From Alteromonas aestuariivivens (GTDB lineage: Bacteria > Pseudomonadota > Gammaproteobacteria > Enterobacterales > Alteromonadaceae), in NCBI RefSeq assembly GCF_003367475.1, contig NZ_QRHA01000007.1:186001-250000 (forward strand): a stretch of DNA of 64,000 nucleotides. Direction: 5' to 3'. Position 1 is the stretch's first letter, and every line of letters starts with the position of its first letter. The translations under genes and the position numbers were made by a program. Positions 16,716 through 26,845 of this stretch are shown piece by piece. The notes under the pieces are model-generated. The model made no database searches. It was not told the origin of the DNA and saw nothing but the letters and a program-made list of their open reading frames with translations.

Positions 16716-17372
16716 TTATTCGTATTCCAGCGGGTCGGTTGCCTGATTATCCCGAAAGGCCTCCAGGCGCTCCTGACACGCGCCGCACTTTCCACAGGCT
16801 TTTTCCCTGCCGTTGTAGCAGGTCCATGTTTTGCCGTAATCCAGCCCCATTTTCAGGCCATCAGTGAGGATGGCGGTTTTGGAATCCTGTAAATACGGAG
16901 TAACAATTTCCACTGCTTCGTAATTGGCAATCGCACAAACCTGGTTCATCCGTTCGACAAATTCCGGACGGCAATCGGGATAGATGGCGTGGTCGCCCGA
17001 GTGGGCGCCATAAAACACTTTGTTCGCGCCCTGGCTGACAGCGTAACCGACCGCCAGCGACAACAGGATCATGTTGCGGTTCGGCACAACAGTCTGTTGC
17101 ATGCTGGGCTCTTCATAATGACCTTCGGGTACGTCAATATCGTCGGTCAGTGCCGAGCCACCGACCAGGCTGTTGATAGCGCTGATGTCGACCACCTTGT
17201 GAGGTACGCCAAGTTCGTCACAAACGGCAGCAGCGTAAACGAGTTCTTTTTTGTGTCGCTGCCCGTAATCAAACGACAACGCCAGCGGTGATTTTCCTTC
17301 CCGAATGGCCTTATTCAGAACCGTGAAAGAGTCCATTCCCCCGGAATAGATAACAACGACTTTTTCAGACAT
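16716..17372 (-). CDS. queC: 7-cyano-7-deazaguanine (preQ0) synthase
   Basis: 218 residues. It makes preQ0 from 7-carboxy-7-deazaguanine, ammonia and ATP in queuosine biosynthesis. The PP-loop is SGGMDS (10-15). The zinc site uses Cys185, Cys193, Cys196 and Cys199 in [15 protein letters not shown]. It is divergent from queE across 84 bases, so the two probably share a control region. No preQ1 riboswitch was recognised there. Confidence 0.97.
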   Translation of the reverse strand: MSEKVVVIYSGGMDSFTVLNKAIREGKSPLALSFDYGQRHKKELVYAAAVCDELGVPHKVVDISAINSLVGGSALTDDIDVPEGHYEEPSMQQTVVPNRNMILLSLAVGYAVSQGANKVFYGAHSGDHAIYPDCRPEFVERMNQVCAIANYEAVEIVTPYLQDSKTAILTDGLKMGLDYGKTWTCYNGREKACGKCGACQERLEAFRDNQATDPLEYE

Positions 17373-17456
17373 AGTAAAACGGTTGAGTAAATTAATACCG
17401 GAATTTTATGTGATCCTTGCTAAAATCCCAACCGACATTTATCAAAGGGGCAGGCA

Positions 17457-18131
17457 TTGAGCTCATCAGTACTAAAAATCAATGAAATGTTTGAAACCAT
17501 TCAGGGAGAGGGCGTGTTTACCGGAGTGCCTTCAGTCTTTGTCCGGTTGCAGGGGTGCCCGGTAGGTTGCCCATGGTGCGATACCAAACACACCTGGGTG
17601 GTGAATGAGGCACTGGCGACTACCCCGACAGCAGTATTGAACAAGTCGCAGGAATCCGAGGCATTTTTTAACACCAGTGAAGCGAACTTGCTGGCAGAGT
17701 TTTCGCGTCAGGGATATCGTGCGAGGCATGTGGTTATCACCGGCGGTGAACCCTGCATGTATGATTTGACGCCACTGACTACCTTGCTGCATCAACAGGG
17801 CTTTACCAGCCAGATAGAAACCAGCGGTACCTTCGAGGTGTTGTGTCACCCTGATACCTGGGTAACGGTTTCACCTAAAGTAAATATGAAAGGTGGGTAT
17901 GAAGTGCTTGTGTCTGCTCTCAAACGGGCGAATGAAATCAAGCACCCTGTTGCGATGCAAAAACACATTGATGAACTGGACACGTTGCTGGCGCAACTGG
18001 ACACGTTGCCGGTGGTGTGTCTTCAACCCATTAGCCAACAGCAACGGGCCACCGACCTTGCGATCAAAACTTGTATCGAGCGCAACTGGCGATTATCGTT
18101 ACAGACTCACAAATACATCGGGATTGAGTAA
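17457..18131 (+). CDS. queE: 7-carboxy-7-deazaguanine synthase (radical SAM)
   Basis: 224 residues from a TTG start with AAGGGG 7 nt upstream. It converts 6-carboxytetrahydropterin to 7-carboxy-7-deazaguanine, the step before QueC. The SAM cluster motif is CPVGCPWC (Cys34, Cys38, Cys41), the CX3CX2C spacing of QueE. The N-terminal FETIQGEG and the later TGGEP are family marks. The next gene starts 4 nt beyond its stop. Confidence 0.96.
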   Translation: MSSSVLKINEMFETIQGEGVFTGVPSVFVRLQGCPVGCPWCDTKHTWVVNEALATTPTAVLNKSQESEAFFNTSEANLLAEFSRQGYRARHVVITGGEPCMYDLTPLTTLLHQQGFTSQIETSGTFEVLCHPDTWVTVSPKVNMKGGYEVLVSALKRANEIKHPVAMQKHIDELDTLLAQLDTLPVVCLQPISQQQRATDLAIKTCIERNWRLSLQTHKYIGIE

Positions 18132-18135
18132 ATTC

Positions 18136-19095
18136 ATGGACGCCCAGTTTTGGCAATGCGTCAGGCGCAAACCAGTTGTGCCTGGTGATGCAACGGTTAA
18201 CGTTTCTCATTCTAAGGTAATGGGTAAACTGGTGATGGGAATAGCGGTCATGTTGCTGGCCGGATTGTCGCTTGGAGCACAATCGGCGACCTGGTCGATC
18301 ACATACCCCCGTTCGCTGGATGATACCGACCTACGTAATGAGTACCCGGTTGCGTTGCTTACACTGGCGTTGGAAAAGACCGGAGTGAAATACCGCCTGT
18401 TGCCTTCCGATCGTATTATGCTTCAGGGCAAGGCCTTGCGTCAGTTACGGGAAAACCGGGAAGTCAACGTGGTGTGGAGTATGACCGACAGTCAGCGTGA
18501 GCGGGATCTTCTGCCTATTCGCATCCCTATCGCCAAAGGTCTGATTGGCTGGCGGGTGTTTTTGGTGACGGAGCAAAAGTTGCCGCGATTCTCAATGATA
18601 ACACGCAAGAGTGATTTGCTCACGTTGGCCCCGATACAGGGTGAAGAGTGGCCGGATACCAAAATTCTGCAGGCTAATGGCTTCAATGTATTCACGGTGC
18701 CTACCTATCAGGAGGCCTTTAGTGTGCTGGCATCAAACCGTGGAGATTTCTTTCCCCGTTCGGTTATTGAGGTGTTTCAGGAAATGAAAACCCAGAACCT
18801 TGCCCGGGAAATTATTCTGGAACAGGACCTGGCCTTGTATTACCCGACGGCAATGTACTTTTTCGTTAACAAGGGCAACCAGGTTATGGCCCGGTTGCTT
18901 GAAACCGGATTACGCAGGGCGATTGAAGATGGTTCATTTGATGCCCTGTTCTTCGCCTCCTACGAAGAAACCCTGAAGCAACTGGCGTTGGATAAACGCA
19001 AGGTATTCGTTCTCGAAAACCCGCTGCTGCCGGAACGCACTCCGTTGCAGGATACCCAACTGTGGTATCAGCCTAGTCAAAACCTGTTGCAGTAG
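18136..19095 (+). CDS. Periplasmic binding-like protein of unknown ligand
   Basis: 319 residues from ATG 18136, 4 nt after queE and with GGGATTGAG upstream. The more protein-like start is ATG 18220, giving 291 residues with a classical signal peptide (GIAVMLLAGLSLGAQSA). The mature part has the alternating pattern of type 2 periplasmic solute-binding folds, with a C-terminal amphipathic helix (MARLLETGLRRAIEDGSFDALF). No transporter genes are nearby. Such orphan proteins are common in Alteromonadales and their role is not known. Confidence 0.75.
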   Translation: MDAQFWQCVRRKPVVPGDATVNVSHSKVMGKLVMGIAVMLLAGLSLGAQSATWSITYPRSLDDTDLRNEYPVALLTLALEKTGVKYRLLPSDRIMLQGKALRQLRENREVNVVWSMTDSQRERDLLPIRIPIAKGLIGWRVFLVTEQKLPRFSMITRKSDLLTLAPIQGEEWPDTKILQANGFNVFTVPTYQEAFSVLASNRGDFFPRSVIEVFQEMKTQNLAREIILEQDLALYYPTAMYFFVNKGNQVMARLLETGLRRAIEDGSFDALFFASYEETLKQLALDKRKVFVLENPLLPERTPLQDTQLWYQPSQNLLQ

Positions 19096-19098
19096 AAA

Positions 19099-19123
19099 AA
19101 AAGCAGGAGAAAACCTGCTTTTT
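19099..19123. terminator. Bidirectional terminator between the binding protein and asnB
   Basis: AAGCAGG (19101-19107) and CCTGCTT (19114-19120) with an A run before and a T run after, between convergent genes. Confidence 0.75.
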
Positions 19124-19174
19124 GAGTTTTTACACAGCGGCTGCACCAAGAGCTGGTTTGGCCGCAATCGCCGC

Positions 19175-20848
19175 TCAGTGGCTCTGACCGGCGTGAACGT
19201 CTTTCATTGACCGCCCGGATGGATCGGCGTTATTTTTGAAGCTTTCATCCCATTCCAGTGCCTCGACAGTACTACAGGCAATCGACTTGCCTCCAGGCAC
19301 ACACCGTGCGGCGCTTTCCTGTGGAAAATAGCTTTCAAAAATTGTGCGGTAATAATAGCCTTCTTTGGTGTCAGGGGTATTGACCGGAAAACGGAATTCA
19401 GCGGTGGCTAATTGCTGGTCACTGACTTCGTTTTCAACAAAGTCCTTGATTGAGTCAATCCAGGAGTATCCGACACCGTCTCCAAACTGTTCTTTCTGTC
19501 GCCATAACACTTCCGCCGGCAGGGTGGTGCCGTTGTCAAAGGCTTTACGTAAAATCCATTTTTCCATACGGCCTTCCAGACACATTTTGTCTCTGGGGTT
19601 CAGACGCATAGCTACATCCATAAAGTGTTTGTCCAGGAACGGAACCCGGGCTTCCACGCCCCATGCAGAGGTCGCTTTATTGGCACGGGCACAGTCGAAC
19701 ATGTGCAGGCGAGCCAGTTTTCGAACCGTCTCCTCGTGGAATTCCTTGGCGTTTGGCGCTTTGTGGAAATACAGGTAACCACCGAATATTTCATCCGAGC
19801 CTTCACCAGAAAGAACCATCTTGATACCCATGGCTTTGATTTTCCGGCTCATCAGGTACATAGGTGTGGCTGCACGAATGGTGGTTGTATCGTAAGTTTC
19901 CAGGTGATAGATAACATCACGGATGGCGTCCAGGCCTTCCTGTACTGTGAAGTGAATTTCGTGATGCACTGTACCAATCATCTCGGCCACTTTCTGCGCG
20001 GCTTTCAGATCCGGGGCTCCTTCCAGTCCCACTGCAAAACTGTGTAGGCGAGGCCACCAGGCATCGGATTTATCTTCATCCTCAACCCGCTTGGCGACAT
20101 ACTGGGCGGCCACCGCAGAAACCAGTGAGGAATCCAGTCCACCGGAAAGAAGCACCGCGTAGGGTACGTCGGACATCAAGTGAGATTTCACGGCTTTCTC
20201 GAACGCTTCACGGAGCTCATCCATGTTGGTTTCGTTGCCTTCTACAGCGCTGTAGTCCATCCAGTCGCGCTGATAATATTTGGTCAGTTTGCCGTGTTTG
20301 CTCCACAGGTAGTGGCCTGGAGGGAATTCACTGATGGTTTTACAAACCGGCGCCAGTGCTTTCATTTCAGAGGCAACATAAAAGTTGCCATGCTCATCGT
20401 AACCGGTGTAAAGCGGAATGATACCAATGTGATCACGGGCAATCAGATAGGCGTCTTCTTCCTGATCGTACAGTACGAATGCGAACATGCCCTGCAATTC
20501 GTCAATAAACTCTGCACCTTTTTCTTTAAACAAAGGCAGGATAACTTCACAGTCTGAGCGGGTCTTGAATTCGTACGGAGTAGCCAGTTGTTGGGCCAGC
20601 TGTTTATGGTTATAAATTTCACCGTTAACCGCCAGGATCTGTTGTTCATCCTGACTGGTAAGCGGCTGAGCACCAGTATCTACGTCGACAATCGCCAGCC
20701 GTTCGTGGCACAGGATGGTATTGTCATTATTCCAGATACCCGACCAGTCAGGGCCGCGATGGCGCAGCAGTTTGGTTAAATCTAGAGCTTGGGTTCTGAG
20801 TTCAGACACATCGGTTTTGATATCCAGGATACCGAAAATACCACACAT
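19175..20848 (-). CDS. asnB: Asparagine synthetase B, glutamine-hydrolysing
   Basis: 557 residues, close to the 554 of E. coli AsnB. It makes asparagine from aspartate, ATP and glutamine. The N-terminal glutaminase begins with Cys2 (MCGIFGI). The synthetase half carries the pyrophosphate loop SGGLDSS and the motif LSGEGSDEIFGGY. It is monocistronic, with convergent neighbours at the 3' end and a 300-base leader region upstream. Confidence 0.97.
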   Translation of the reverse strand: MCGIFGILDIKTDVSELRTQALDLTKLLRHRGPDWSGIWNNDNTILCHERLAIVDVDTGAQPLTSQDEQQILAVNGEIYNHKQLAQQLATPYEFKTRSDCEVILPLFKEKGAEFIDELQGMFAFVLYDQEEDAYLIARDHIGIIPLYTGYDEHGNFYVASEMKALAPVCKTISEFPPGHYLWSKHGKLTKYYQRDWMDYSAVEGNETNMDELREAFEKAVKSHLMSDVPYAVLLSGGLDSSLVSAVAAQYVAKRVEDEDKSDAWWPRLHSFAVGLEGAPDLKAAQKVAEMIGTVHHEIHFTVQEGLDAIRDVIYHLETYDTTTIRAATPMYLMSRKIKAMGIKMVLSGEGSDEIFGGYLYFHKAPNAKEFHEETVRKLARLHMFDCARANKATSAWGVEARVPFLDKHFMDVAMRLNPRDKMCLEGRMEKWILRKAFDNGTTLPAEVLWRQKEQFGDGVGYSWIDSIKDFVENEVSDQQLATAEFRFPVNTPDTKEGYYYRTIFESYFPQESAARCVPGGKSIACSTVEALEWDESFKNNADPSGRSMKDVHAGQSH

Positions 20849-21153
20849 ATAACGGGTTCTCTCTTTTCACTTGTTGAATTTTAAAGGCTTGCTTTCTGTC
20901 GGGAAGCTTAATGATGCCTGCGAAAAGCGTTTTTTTATTGGTTTGGTTGCATTCCGCGTCTATCGAATGTGCCAGCATGAGCGAAAAAAGCAAGCGGAAT
21001 CTGAGCATATTTTTATCTATCTAATACCCCTGTTCAGGAATTAGACAATTGGAGCCGGATAACGCCTTGGCTTCCTGGCTTCGAAAGCCCTGACAAGGAG
21101 AGGGGCAAAAAAAACGCCCCGTCAAAGTGGGGCGTTTAGATGGGTATGGTTAA
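20849..21153. other. 305-bp intergenic region between asnB and the M28 peptidase gene
   Basis: It holds the asnB upstream region and the terminator of the M28 gene at 21111-21137. No gene, tRNA or recognisable riboswitch was seen in the rest. A clear asnB promoter could not be assigned. Confidence 0.6.
21111..21137 (-). terminator. Terminator after the M28 peptidase gene
   Basis: AACGCCCC (21113-21120) pairs with GGGGCGTT (21129-21136). The A run at 21107-21114 gives the T tract on the minus strand. Confidence 0.85.
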
Positions 21154-22821
21154 TTACTGGCGCTGGAACTCACTGGTGGGGTTCCACTTTGGCCATTGTT
21201 GTGCATTGGCAACCTGTACACCCACATCAAAAAACAACTGCGCGTCCTGGGCGATACCGCTCAAATCCCAGCTATCGCGGTATTGATCGCAGACCTGATG
21301 ATAGCAGCCGGTAACAATCACGTTCATGCGTTTTCGGTACTGGGCTGTCTGCTCGTCGACAGGTTCAGATCCTCCTTCTGCGTAAAGGGCCGGAACGCCT
21401 TTCTTTGCGAAACTGAAATGATCCGAGCGGTAGTAATATCCTGCCTCCGGTTTGTCTTCCTGGGTCAGATAACGCCCCTGTTTTTCAGCAGCAATTTTCA
21501 GATACTCTTCCATCTCCGATTTGCCCATCCCCACAACGGCCACATCCTTGGTTTTGCCCAGTACGTTCATGGCATCCATGTTGATGTTGGCGACCGTTTT
21601 ATCCAGTGGAATAACGGGGTGATCGGCATAATATTTGGAGCCAAGTAAGCCCTGCTCTTCAGCGGTGACAATCAGAAAGGTAATCGAACGCTCCGGACGG
21701 GGCGTCAACATGCTGAAAGCGTTGGCCATAACGATGCTCGCCGCCGTACCGGTTGCGTTATCGTGGGCACCATTGTAGATTTGATCTCCCTCAAGGCTTT
21801 CGTCTTTACCGAGATGATCCCAGTGCGCGCTGTAAATGACATGCTCGTCGGGTTTACTTGCGCCCGGCAAGGTGGCAATGAAATTGTAGCTGCGGGATTT
21901 TTCAAATTCGTTGTTGACGGTTACCGATGCAGCAATGTCCATCGCCTTGGAATAGGGGCCCTGCATGGCATTGGCTTTCTCCGCGTCGAAATCGAGCCCG
22001 GCATCCGCAAATACCTTCTTCGCCGCATCCAGGGTTAACCATCCCTCTACCGCTACCCGGCTGGCTCCGCCGTCCTGGGATACCAGGCCATACTGGGGGC
22101 CGCTCCAGCTGTTGGCAACCACTGACCAGCCGTAAGAGGCCGGTGCGGTTTCATGTACAATCAGGGCACCTGCGGCTCCCTGGCGACTGGCTTCTTCGTA
22201 TTTGTAGCTCCAGCGGCCGTAATAGGTCATTGTCTTGCCCTGAAACAGGCCGTTGTCCGGGTTTTCAAAGCCGGGATCGTTTACCAGTATGACCACGGTT
22301 TTGCCCTTTACATCCAGGCCTTCATAATCGTTCCAGTTGTACTCCGGAGCGTTCACACCGTAACCCACAAATACCAGTTCTGAGTCGGTCAGACTGACGC
22401 TGGCCTGTTCACGTTTTGACGAAGCCACCATGTCTTCCTTATACAGGAATGTATTGTTGCCAATGGTCAGTTGCATCTCCGGGTTGGCGGTGATTTCCAT
22501 TAACGCGACTTCCTGCAGATAGCTGTCGCCATTACCGGGAGCAAAACCCGCTTTTTTAAATTCCGAGGTAAGGAAATCCAGGGTCTTCTTTTCCCCTTCG
22601 GTAGTGGGTAATCGGCCTTCAAACTCGTCAGACGCAAGCGTTTTCAGTGGTTCACGGATCTTTTCGTCAGTGATGTAACGGTAGGAAGCTTCGAAATTGG
22701 ACGCCGGCGTTGCGGTTTCGTCAGTCTGTATCGGGCTGCTTTGTGCCGGGGAATCGTCCGGAATGCAGGCGCTGAGCCCGAAAAATGCGGGTACAAAAAA
22801 CGGCAACAGAATTTTTTTCAT
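21154..22821 (-). CDS. M28-family zinc aminopeptidase lipoprotein
   Basis: 555 residues with a lipoprotein signal, lipobox LSAC with Cys19, so membrane-attached facing the periplasm or outside. A PA (protease-associated) domain lies in the middle (about 150-290) and an M28 catalytic domain follows. The two-zinc ligand set is visible in order: HWDHLG, NGAHDNATG, TAEEQGLLG, INMDAM and SDHFSF. It probably removes N-terminal residues from peptides outside the cytoplasm. It is divergent from the DUF3025 gene and monocistronic. Confidence 0.92.
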   Translation of the reverse strand: MKKILLPFFVPAFFGLSACIPDDSPAQSSPIQTDETATPASNFEASYRYITDEKIREPLKTLASDEFEGRLPTTEGEKKTLDFLTSEFKKAGFAPGNGDSYLQEVALMEITANPEMQLTIGNNTFLYKEDMVASSKREQASVSLTDSELVFVGYGVNAPEYNWNDYEGLDVKGKTVVILVNDPGFENPDNGLFQGKTMTYYGRWSYKYEEASRQGAAGALIVHETAPASYGWSVVANSWSGPQYGLVSQDGGASRVAVEGWLTLDAAKKVFADAGLDFDAEKANAMQGPYSKAMDIAASVTVNNEFEKSRSYNFIATLPGASKPDEHVIYSAHWDHLGKDESLEGDQIYNGAHDNATGTAASIVMANAFSMLTPRPERSITFLIVTAEEQGLLGSKYYADHPVIPLDKTVANINMDAMNVLGKTKDVAVVGMGKSEMEEYLKIAAEKQGRYLTQEDKPEAGYYYRSDHFSFAKKGVPALYAEGGSEPVDEQTAQYRKRMNVIVTGCYHQVCDQYRDSWDLSGIAQDAQLFFDVGVQVANAQQWPKWNPTSEFQRQ

Positions 22822-22892
22822 TGTTGGTCTCTATTTGCTCTACAATAGCCACCCAGTATAGAGAAAAGCCCTTTCTGAACCAACTCCGTAAC

Positions 22893-23753
22893 ATGAAAAA
22901 AGTTGTTCCCTCCTGGTTGTCCCAGGCTCTGCCAGACCCGGTGCTCAAACCCCTGGACGATATCCTTAGCAGATACCGAATTGATGAACTGGCCCGTTTT
23001 CCGAGAGCGAAAGTACTGAATGGTATGGCCCGGGTTACGTCTACAGCAGGCTGTACCGGGCCGGAATTTATTGATCAGGGCCAGATAGCTGCTGATGAAG
23101 AACGCTACTACGAGCAGATCATATACGAGTCGGGTGTTATCCCTACCCGCGAGGACAGTTGGCATGATCTGTTCAATGCGCTTATCTGGCATGAGTTTCC
23201 CCTTACAAAGCGTTATCTGAATACTTTGCATATGCAGGATATCAGGGAATATGGCGTTCACCCCCGAACATCTCGCCGACATCGTCTAACCCATTTTGAC
23301 GAGTGTGGTGTTGTGCTTGCCGTCCCCCGGCAACACCTGGACAGGGCCAACCGATTATTACAGGCGCTGGCCGATCACCAATGGGAATGGGCCTTTCTGG
23401 AATGCCGAAAATGGTGGGGTGAAGTTGTGATACCCGTGATGTTCGGGCACGCTAATTTGGAAATGTTGCTTGAGCCCTTTATTGGGCTGACGGGTAAATG
23501 GCTGGCGGTCACAGTTGGTGAGGAATTCGTCTGCTTAGGCTCCATGCAGCAACAGCAGATGCTTGATGTTGCGCTGAAAGAGCGCATTCAGGCGCTGGAG
23601 GATTTTCAGCCCCCGCATATACTGAAACCCTTGCCGCTATTGGGGGTACCGCATTGGTATCCCCAACAGCAAAGAGAGTTTTATGCCAATTCTGATTACT
23701 TCCGGCCTTTGCGTCCCGGGCGGCCAGCAACCAGCCAACTACCCCTGGATTAG
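22893..23753 (+). CDS. DUF3025 domain-containing protein
   Basis: 286 residues from ATG 22893. The open frame extends upstream, but that part overlaps the start of the divergent M28 gene. It matches the DUF3025 family, with the conserved DLFNALIWHEFPLTKRYLN and later LTHFDECGV. There is no signal peptide or membrane segment, so it is cytoplasmic. No biochemical function is established for the family. Its stop overlaps the convergent Yip1-like gene by 4 nt. Confidence 0.85.
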   Translation: MKKVVPSWLSQALPDPVLKPLDDILSRYRIDELARFPRAKVLNGMARVTSTAGCTGPEFIDQGQIAADEERYYEQIIYESGVIPTREDSWHDLFNALIWHEFPLTKRYLNTLHMQDIREYGVHPRTSRRHRLTHFDECGVVLAVPRQHLDRANRLLQALADHQWEWAFLECRKWWGEVVIPVMFGHANLEMLLEPFIGLTGKWLAVTVGEEFVCLGSMQQQQMLDVALKERIQALEDFQPPHILKPLPLLGVPHWYPQQQREFYANSDYFRPLRPGRPATSQLPLD

Positions 23754-24454
23754 AGTGCAAGGACTATCAGCCACAGGCCCCAGATCAGCGCGTACGGGGT
23801 GATGGCGATTACTGCCGCTTTTTTTACCGAAAACGACGTCCACTGGCTGATGCCGACGATGGTCAGGTAAATACTCCAAAAGCTGTCCAGGCGGATTGCC
23901 TGGGCGAAATTGTGATAGGGCGAATCCATTTCAATGCCAAAGACGAATGCTGCCGACAAAGGCGTCAGGATGTTGGGCGAAGTTTGCGGATTGGAGGTAA
24001 ACATCATCAGCACCAAAGCGAGCAGGCAATTCACTACAACCGGCATTGCTGTCCACCAGGAAAAACCGTACCAGTCCATATACCCGTGCACATTCTGCTC
24101 GTCGGAGCGGGTGACAATATTCAGATATGCCGCAACAATGGCATTGATGATAATGTAGCCCAACACAGTGGCGACGGTCGCAAATACCAGTACGGATTGC
24201 GGGGTGAGTTGAGCCCGAATCTGGTCTTGTTCTGCCGGGCTGATTTGGTCGTACTGAGCAGTTATTAGCAAATCCCGGTACCAGTCAAAATCTACCGTGT
24301 TGAGGTAGGCGTAGTTTGGCAGTACCGATACCACCGCTACGATGATAAACGGGAACCAGGACCAGTTGTCTTTGGCGGCGAGCGCCCTGAATACCCCATT
24401 GGGGCGCAGAAATATGTCTTTGCAGGCCTGAAGGGGGTTACTCACGGTATGCAT
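23750..24454 (-). CDS. Yip1-like integral membrane protein
   Basis: 234 residues from ATG 24454, chosen because AAGGAAC lies upstream. The open frame runs to 24544 without support. A short cytoplasmic N-terminus contains NPLQACKDIFLRPNGVFRAL, typical of bacterial Yip1-domain proteins. Five hydrophobic segments follow. The function of these bacterial proteins is unclear. It is divergent from the natAB-type exporter. Confidence 0.8.
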   Translation of the reverse strand: MHTVSNPLQACKDIFLRPNGVFRALAAKDNWSWFPFIIVAVVSVLPNYAYLNTVDFDWYRDLLITAQYDQISPAEQDQIRAQLTPQSVLVFATVATVLGYIIINAIVAAYLNIVTRSDEQNVHGYMDWYGFSWWTAMPVVVNCLLALVLMMFTSNPQTSPNILTPLSAAFVFGIEMDSPYHNFAQAIRLDSFWSIYLTIVGISQWTSFSVKKAAVIAITPYALIWGLWLIVLAL

Positions 24455-24640
24455 CCGTTGTTCCTTGTTTTTAATTGCAGCAACAAGCATAAACAGAATT
24501 TTTGTCTGAGCACAAGGCGTTACTGAGGACACATTTTGAAGCAATTTACAGTTGGGCTTGATACTTTAAGTGATTAAGCTGAACGTCATCGCCGTGGGAA
24601 CGCGGGGCGGTGTAAAGAAATATTCAGGTAAGGAAAGGGA

Positions 24641-25420
24641 ATGATCAAGATTGCACACCTCGCCAAGCGTTTTGCGGTGGAAAACCCCAAAAAGCTTAGT
24701 GAACAGGAAAAAAAAGATCCGCGACTAAAGGGGCGCTATTTCCATTCGGTAAAAGACGTGTCTTTTAGTTGTAATCAAGGGCAGGTGCTGGGATTGCTTG
24801 GGCCAAACGGGGCGGGTAAAACCACGACATTGCGTATGTTATCCACGGCTCTTAAACCTGACCACGGGGAAATTGCTATCCAGGGCGTGAATGTAGTGGA
24901 AAAGCCTCTGGTCGCGCGTCAGAAAATTGGTTTTTTATCGGGATCTACCGGTCTTTACGGGCGACTGACCGGTCGCGAGAACATAACCTATTTTGGGCAG
25001 TTGCACGGAATGCAGGCTGATGCCATTGAACAACGCATTGCCTACCTGGCAGACCTGCTGGAACTGCATAGCTTTCTGGATCGTCGCTGCGAAAGTTTCT
25101 CGACCGGAATGAAGCAAAGAACTGCCATTGCCCGTGCGGTGGTGCATAGCCCTGAAGTGGTGATCCTGGATGAGCCCACTACCGGTTTGGATATCATGGC
25201 GGCACAAACAGTTCATACTTTTATACGCCAGCTAAAAGAGCAGGGTACGCCGGTTATTTTTTCCACCCATCATTTGGATGAAGTGTCCGAATTGTGTGAT
25301 CAGGTAACCGTTATTGATGCCGGGGTTACCCGCTTTAATAACAGTCTTTCAGCCTTCAAGGCACTGAGCCCTGGTTCCATGCATCAGGCCTTTTTGAATA
25401 CATTGCAACAGGGAGCTTGA
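24641..25420 (+). CDS. natA: ABC transporter ATP-binding protein, NatA-like
   Basis: 259 residues with ATG after AAGGAAAGGG. The ATPase motifs are all present: Walker A GPNGAGKT near 55-62, signature FSTGMKQR, Walker [13 protein letters not shown], and the switch His in FSTHHLDE. It pairs with the permease that starts 3 nt after it. The closest named system is the NatAB sodium exporter, but the substrate is not proved. The charged insert [13 protein letters not shown] near residue 22 is typical of this subgroup. Confidence 0.88.
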   Translation: MIKIAHLAKRFAVENPKKLSEQEKKDPRLKGRYFHSVKDVSFSCNQGQVLGLLGPNGAGKTTTLRMLSTALKPDHGEIAIQGVNVVEKPLVARQKIGFLSGSTGLYGRLTGRENITYFGQLHGMQADAIEQRIAYLADLLELHSFLDRRCESFSTGMKQRTAIARAVVHSPEVVILDEPTTGLDIMAAQTVHTFIRQLKEQGTPVIFSTHHLDEVSELCDQVTVIDAGVTRFNNSLSAFKALSPGSMHQAFLNTLQQGA

Positions 25421-25423
25421 TCT

Positions 25424-26617
25424 ATGTGGCTGGTTTTTAGAAAAGAACTTAAAGAACTGTTGCGTGACCGCAAGACTCTGTTTTTTATGATAGCTCTGCC
25501 TATTCTGGTATTTCCCCTGATTTTTGGTGTAGTGGCGTATTTTTCAGGTAAAGCCATCGAAGAGGCTCAGAACAAGGTTTTACGCTATTCCATCATTGGG
25601 CAGCAGCATGCACCGGAATTGGCCCAGCGTTTATCGGAATCCGGTGAGTTTGAATGGGTTGAAATGGCCTCGGATACGGAACCTGCACAGTGGGTTCGAC
25701 AGGAGAAAGTGGATTTTGTACTCGTGATTCCGCCAAATTACAGTAACGATGTACTCACAGCCGGGCAAATCACCCTTTCGGTTCATCTTAACGACTCGAG
25801 TCTGAACATGGTGGAGAAACGCCTGAATGAAATCACCACCAAAATTGCCGAGCGGAACCAACAGGATGCGTTTGTGCGCCTGGGATTGGATGCCAGTCAG
25901 AGTAAGGCCATGCTCAAACCGATTGTTGTCGAGAAAATAGATGTGGCGGATCAGCGTGAAAACTGGGGGGAGAAAATCGGCGGGCTGGTGCCGTACCTCG
26001 TTTTCATTTTATGTTTGCAGGGAGCCATGATCCCCGCTACCGACCTGGGCGCAGGAGAGAAGGAACGGGGAACTCTGGAAACACTGCTTATTTCGCCGAT
26101 TGAACGGTATAAGCTGGTGCTGGGCAAGTTTATTACCATTGCGTTTGCCGGGGTTACGTCTGCAATGATAACTGTCAGCAGCATGGCCATTTGGGGAATT
26201 GTACTCAGTCAGGGTATGGCGATTGAGTTGGTTGCCAAATTTATGAGTGCTATCAGTGCAGTGGATTTTATTCTGATGTTTCTTATGCTGATCCCGGTGG
26301 TTGCCATTTTCGCATCGGTGCTGCTGAGTCTTTCCATCTATGCCCGCAGCTTTAAAGAAGCCCAGGGGTATATGACGCCGCTTGTGCTCGTTGTTGTGGT
26401 TCCGGTTATACTGGCGATGCTTCCTGGAATGGAGCTCAAAGGGGGCTGGGCGTGGGTTCCTCTGACCAACGTCGCACTGGCAATAAAAGAGCTAATCAAA
26501 GGGACGATGGATTACGTTCAGCTACTGGCCATTTTTTCATCTACTGTCATGATAGCCGGTCTTTTTCTGGGCTTTTGCTTGTACTGGTTCAATCGCGAGA
26601 AGGTGTTGTTCAGATAA
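25424..26617 (+). CDS. natB: ABC transporter permease, NatB-like
   Basis: 397 residues. One N-terminal membrane helix (about 20-42) follows the charged FRKELKELLRDRKTLFF. A large periplasmic loop comes next (about 45-180), then five or six membrane helices with the ABC-2 motif GAGEKERGTLETLL. It forms an exporter with the preceding ATPase. The NatB name follows family resemblance only. Confidence 0.87.
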   Translation: MWLVFRKELKELLRDRKTLFFMIALPILVFPLIFGVVAYFSGKAIEEAQNKVLRYSIIGQQHAPELAQRLSESGEFEWVEMASDTEPAQWVRQEKVDFVLVIPPNYSNDVLTAGQITLSVHLNDSSLNMVEKRLNEITTKIAERNQQDAFVRLGLDASQSKAMLKPIVVEKIDVADQRENWGEKIGGLVPYLVFILCLQGAMIPATDLGAGEKERGTLETLLISPIERYKLVLGKFITIAFAGVTSAMITVSSMAIWGIVLSQGMAIELVAKFMSAISAVDFILMFLMLIPVVAIFASVLLSLSIYARSFKEAQGYMTPLVLVVVVPVILAMLPGMELKGGWAWVPLTNVALAIKELIKGTMDYVQLLAIFSSTVMIAGLFLGFCLYWFNREKVLFR

Positions 26618-26640
26618 CCGACCTGACGATACAAATGAAG

Positions 26641-26660
26641 AAGGCGCTTTTCAGCGCCTT
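26641..26660 (+). repeat. Hairpin repeat, copy 1
   Basis: AAGGCGC-TTTTCA-GCGCCTT, identical to 26843-26862, 202 bases away. No T run follows, so it is not a normal terminator itself. Confidence 0.7.
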
Positions 26661-26768
26661 CAGACTGATGACAAACTACTGCGCTCGAAATTGCGGCGTC
26701 AAAAGTCTTCTCAAAATCCTCATTTACCATTTGTAAACTGCGGTTTTTCGGCGGCTTTTTCCTTGCAC

Positions 26769-26845
26769 TTTCTTCGCTCGCTACGTTTGTCTCTAATCTG
26801 CAGAGTGTTTAATGTCAATAGCCAGACTTCATCAACACTCTGAAG
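26769..26845 (+). repeat. Dispersed terminator-linked repeat, copy 2
   Basis: It shares the 17-base block (26769-26785) and the second block (26825-26845) with 16646-16688. Between them this copy has CAGAGTGTT (26801-26809), which pairs perfectly with AACACTCTG (26834-26842). Confidence 0.7.

Noticed and set aside
26641..26660. Hairpin after natB as a terminator
   Set aside because: No T run follows. The identical hairpin at 26843 is the better candidate.
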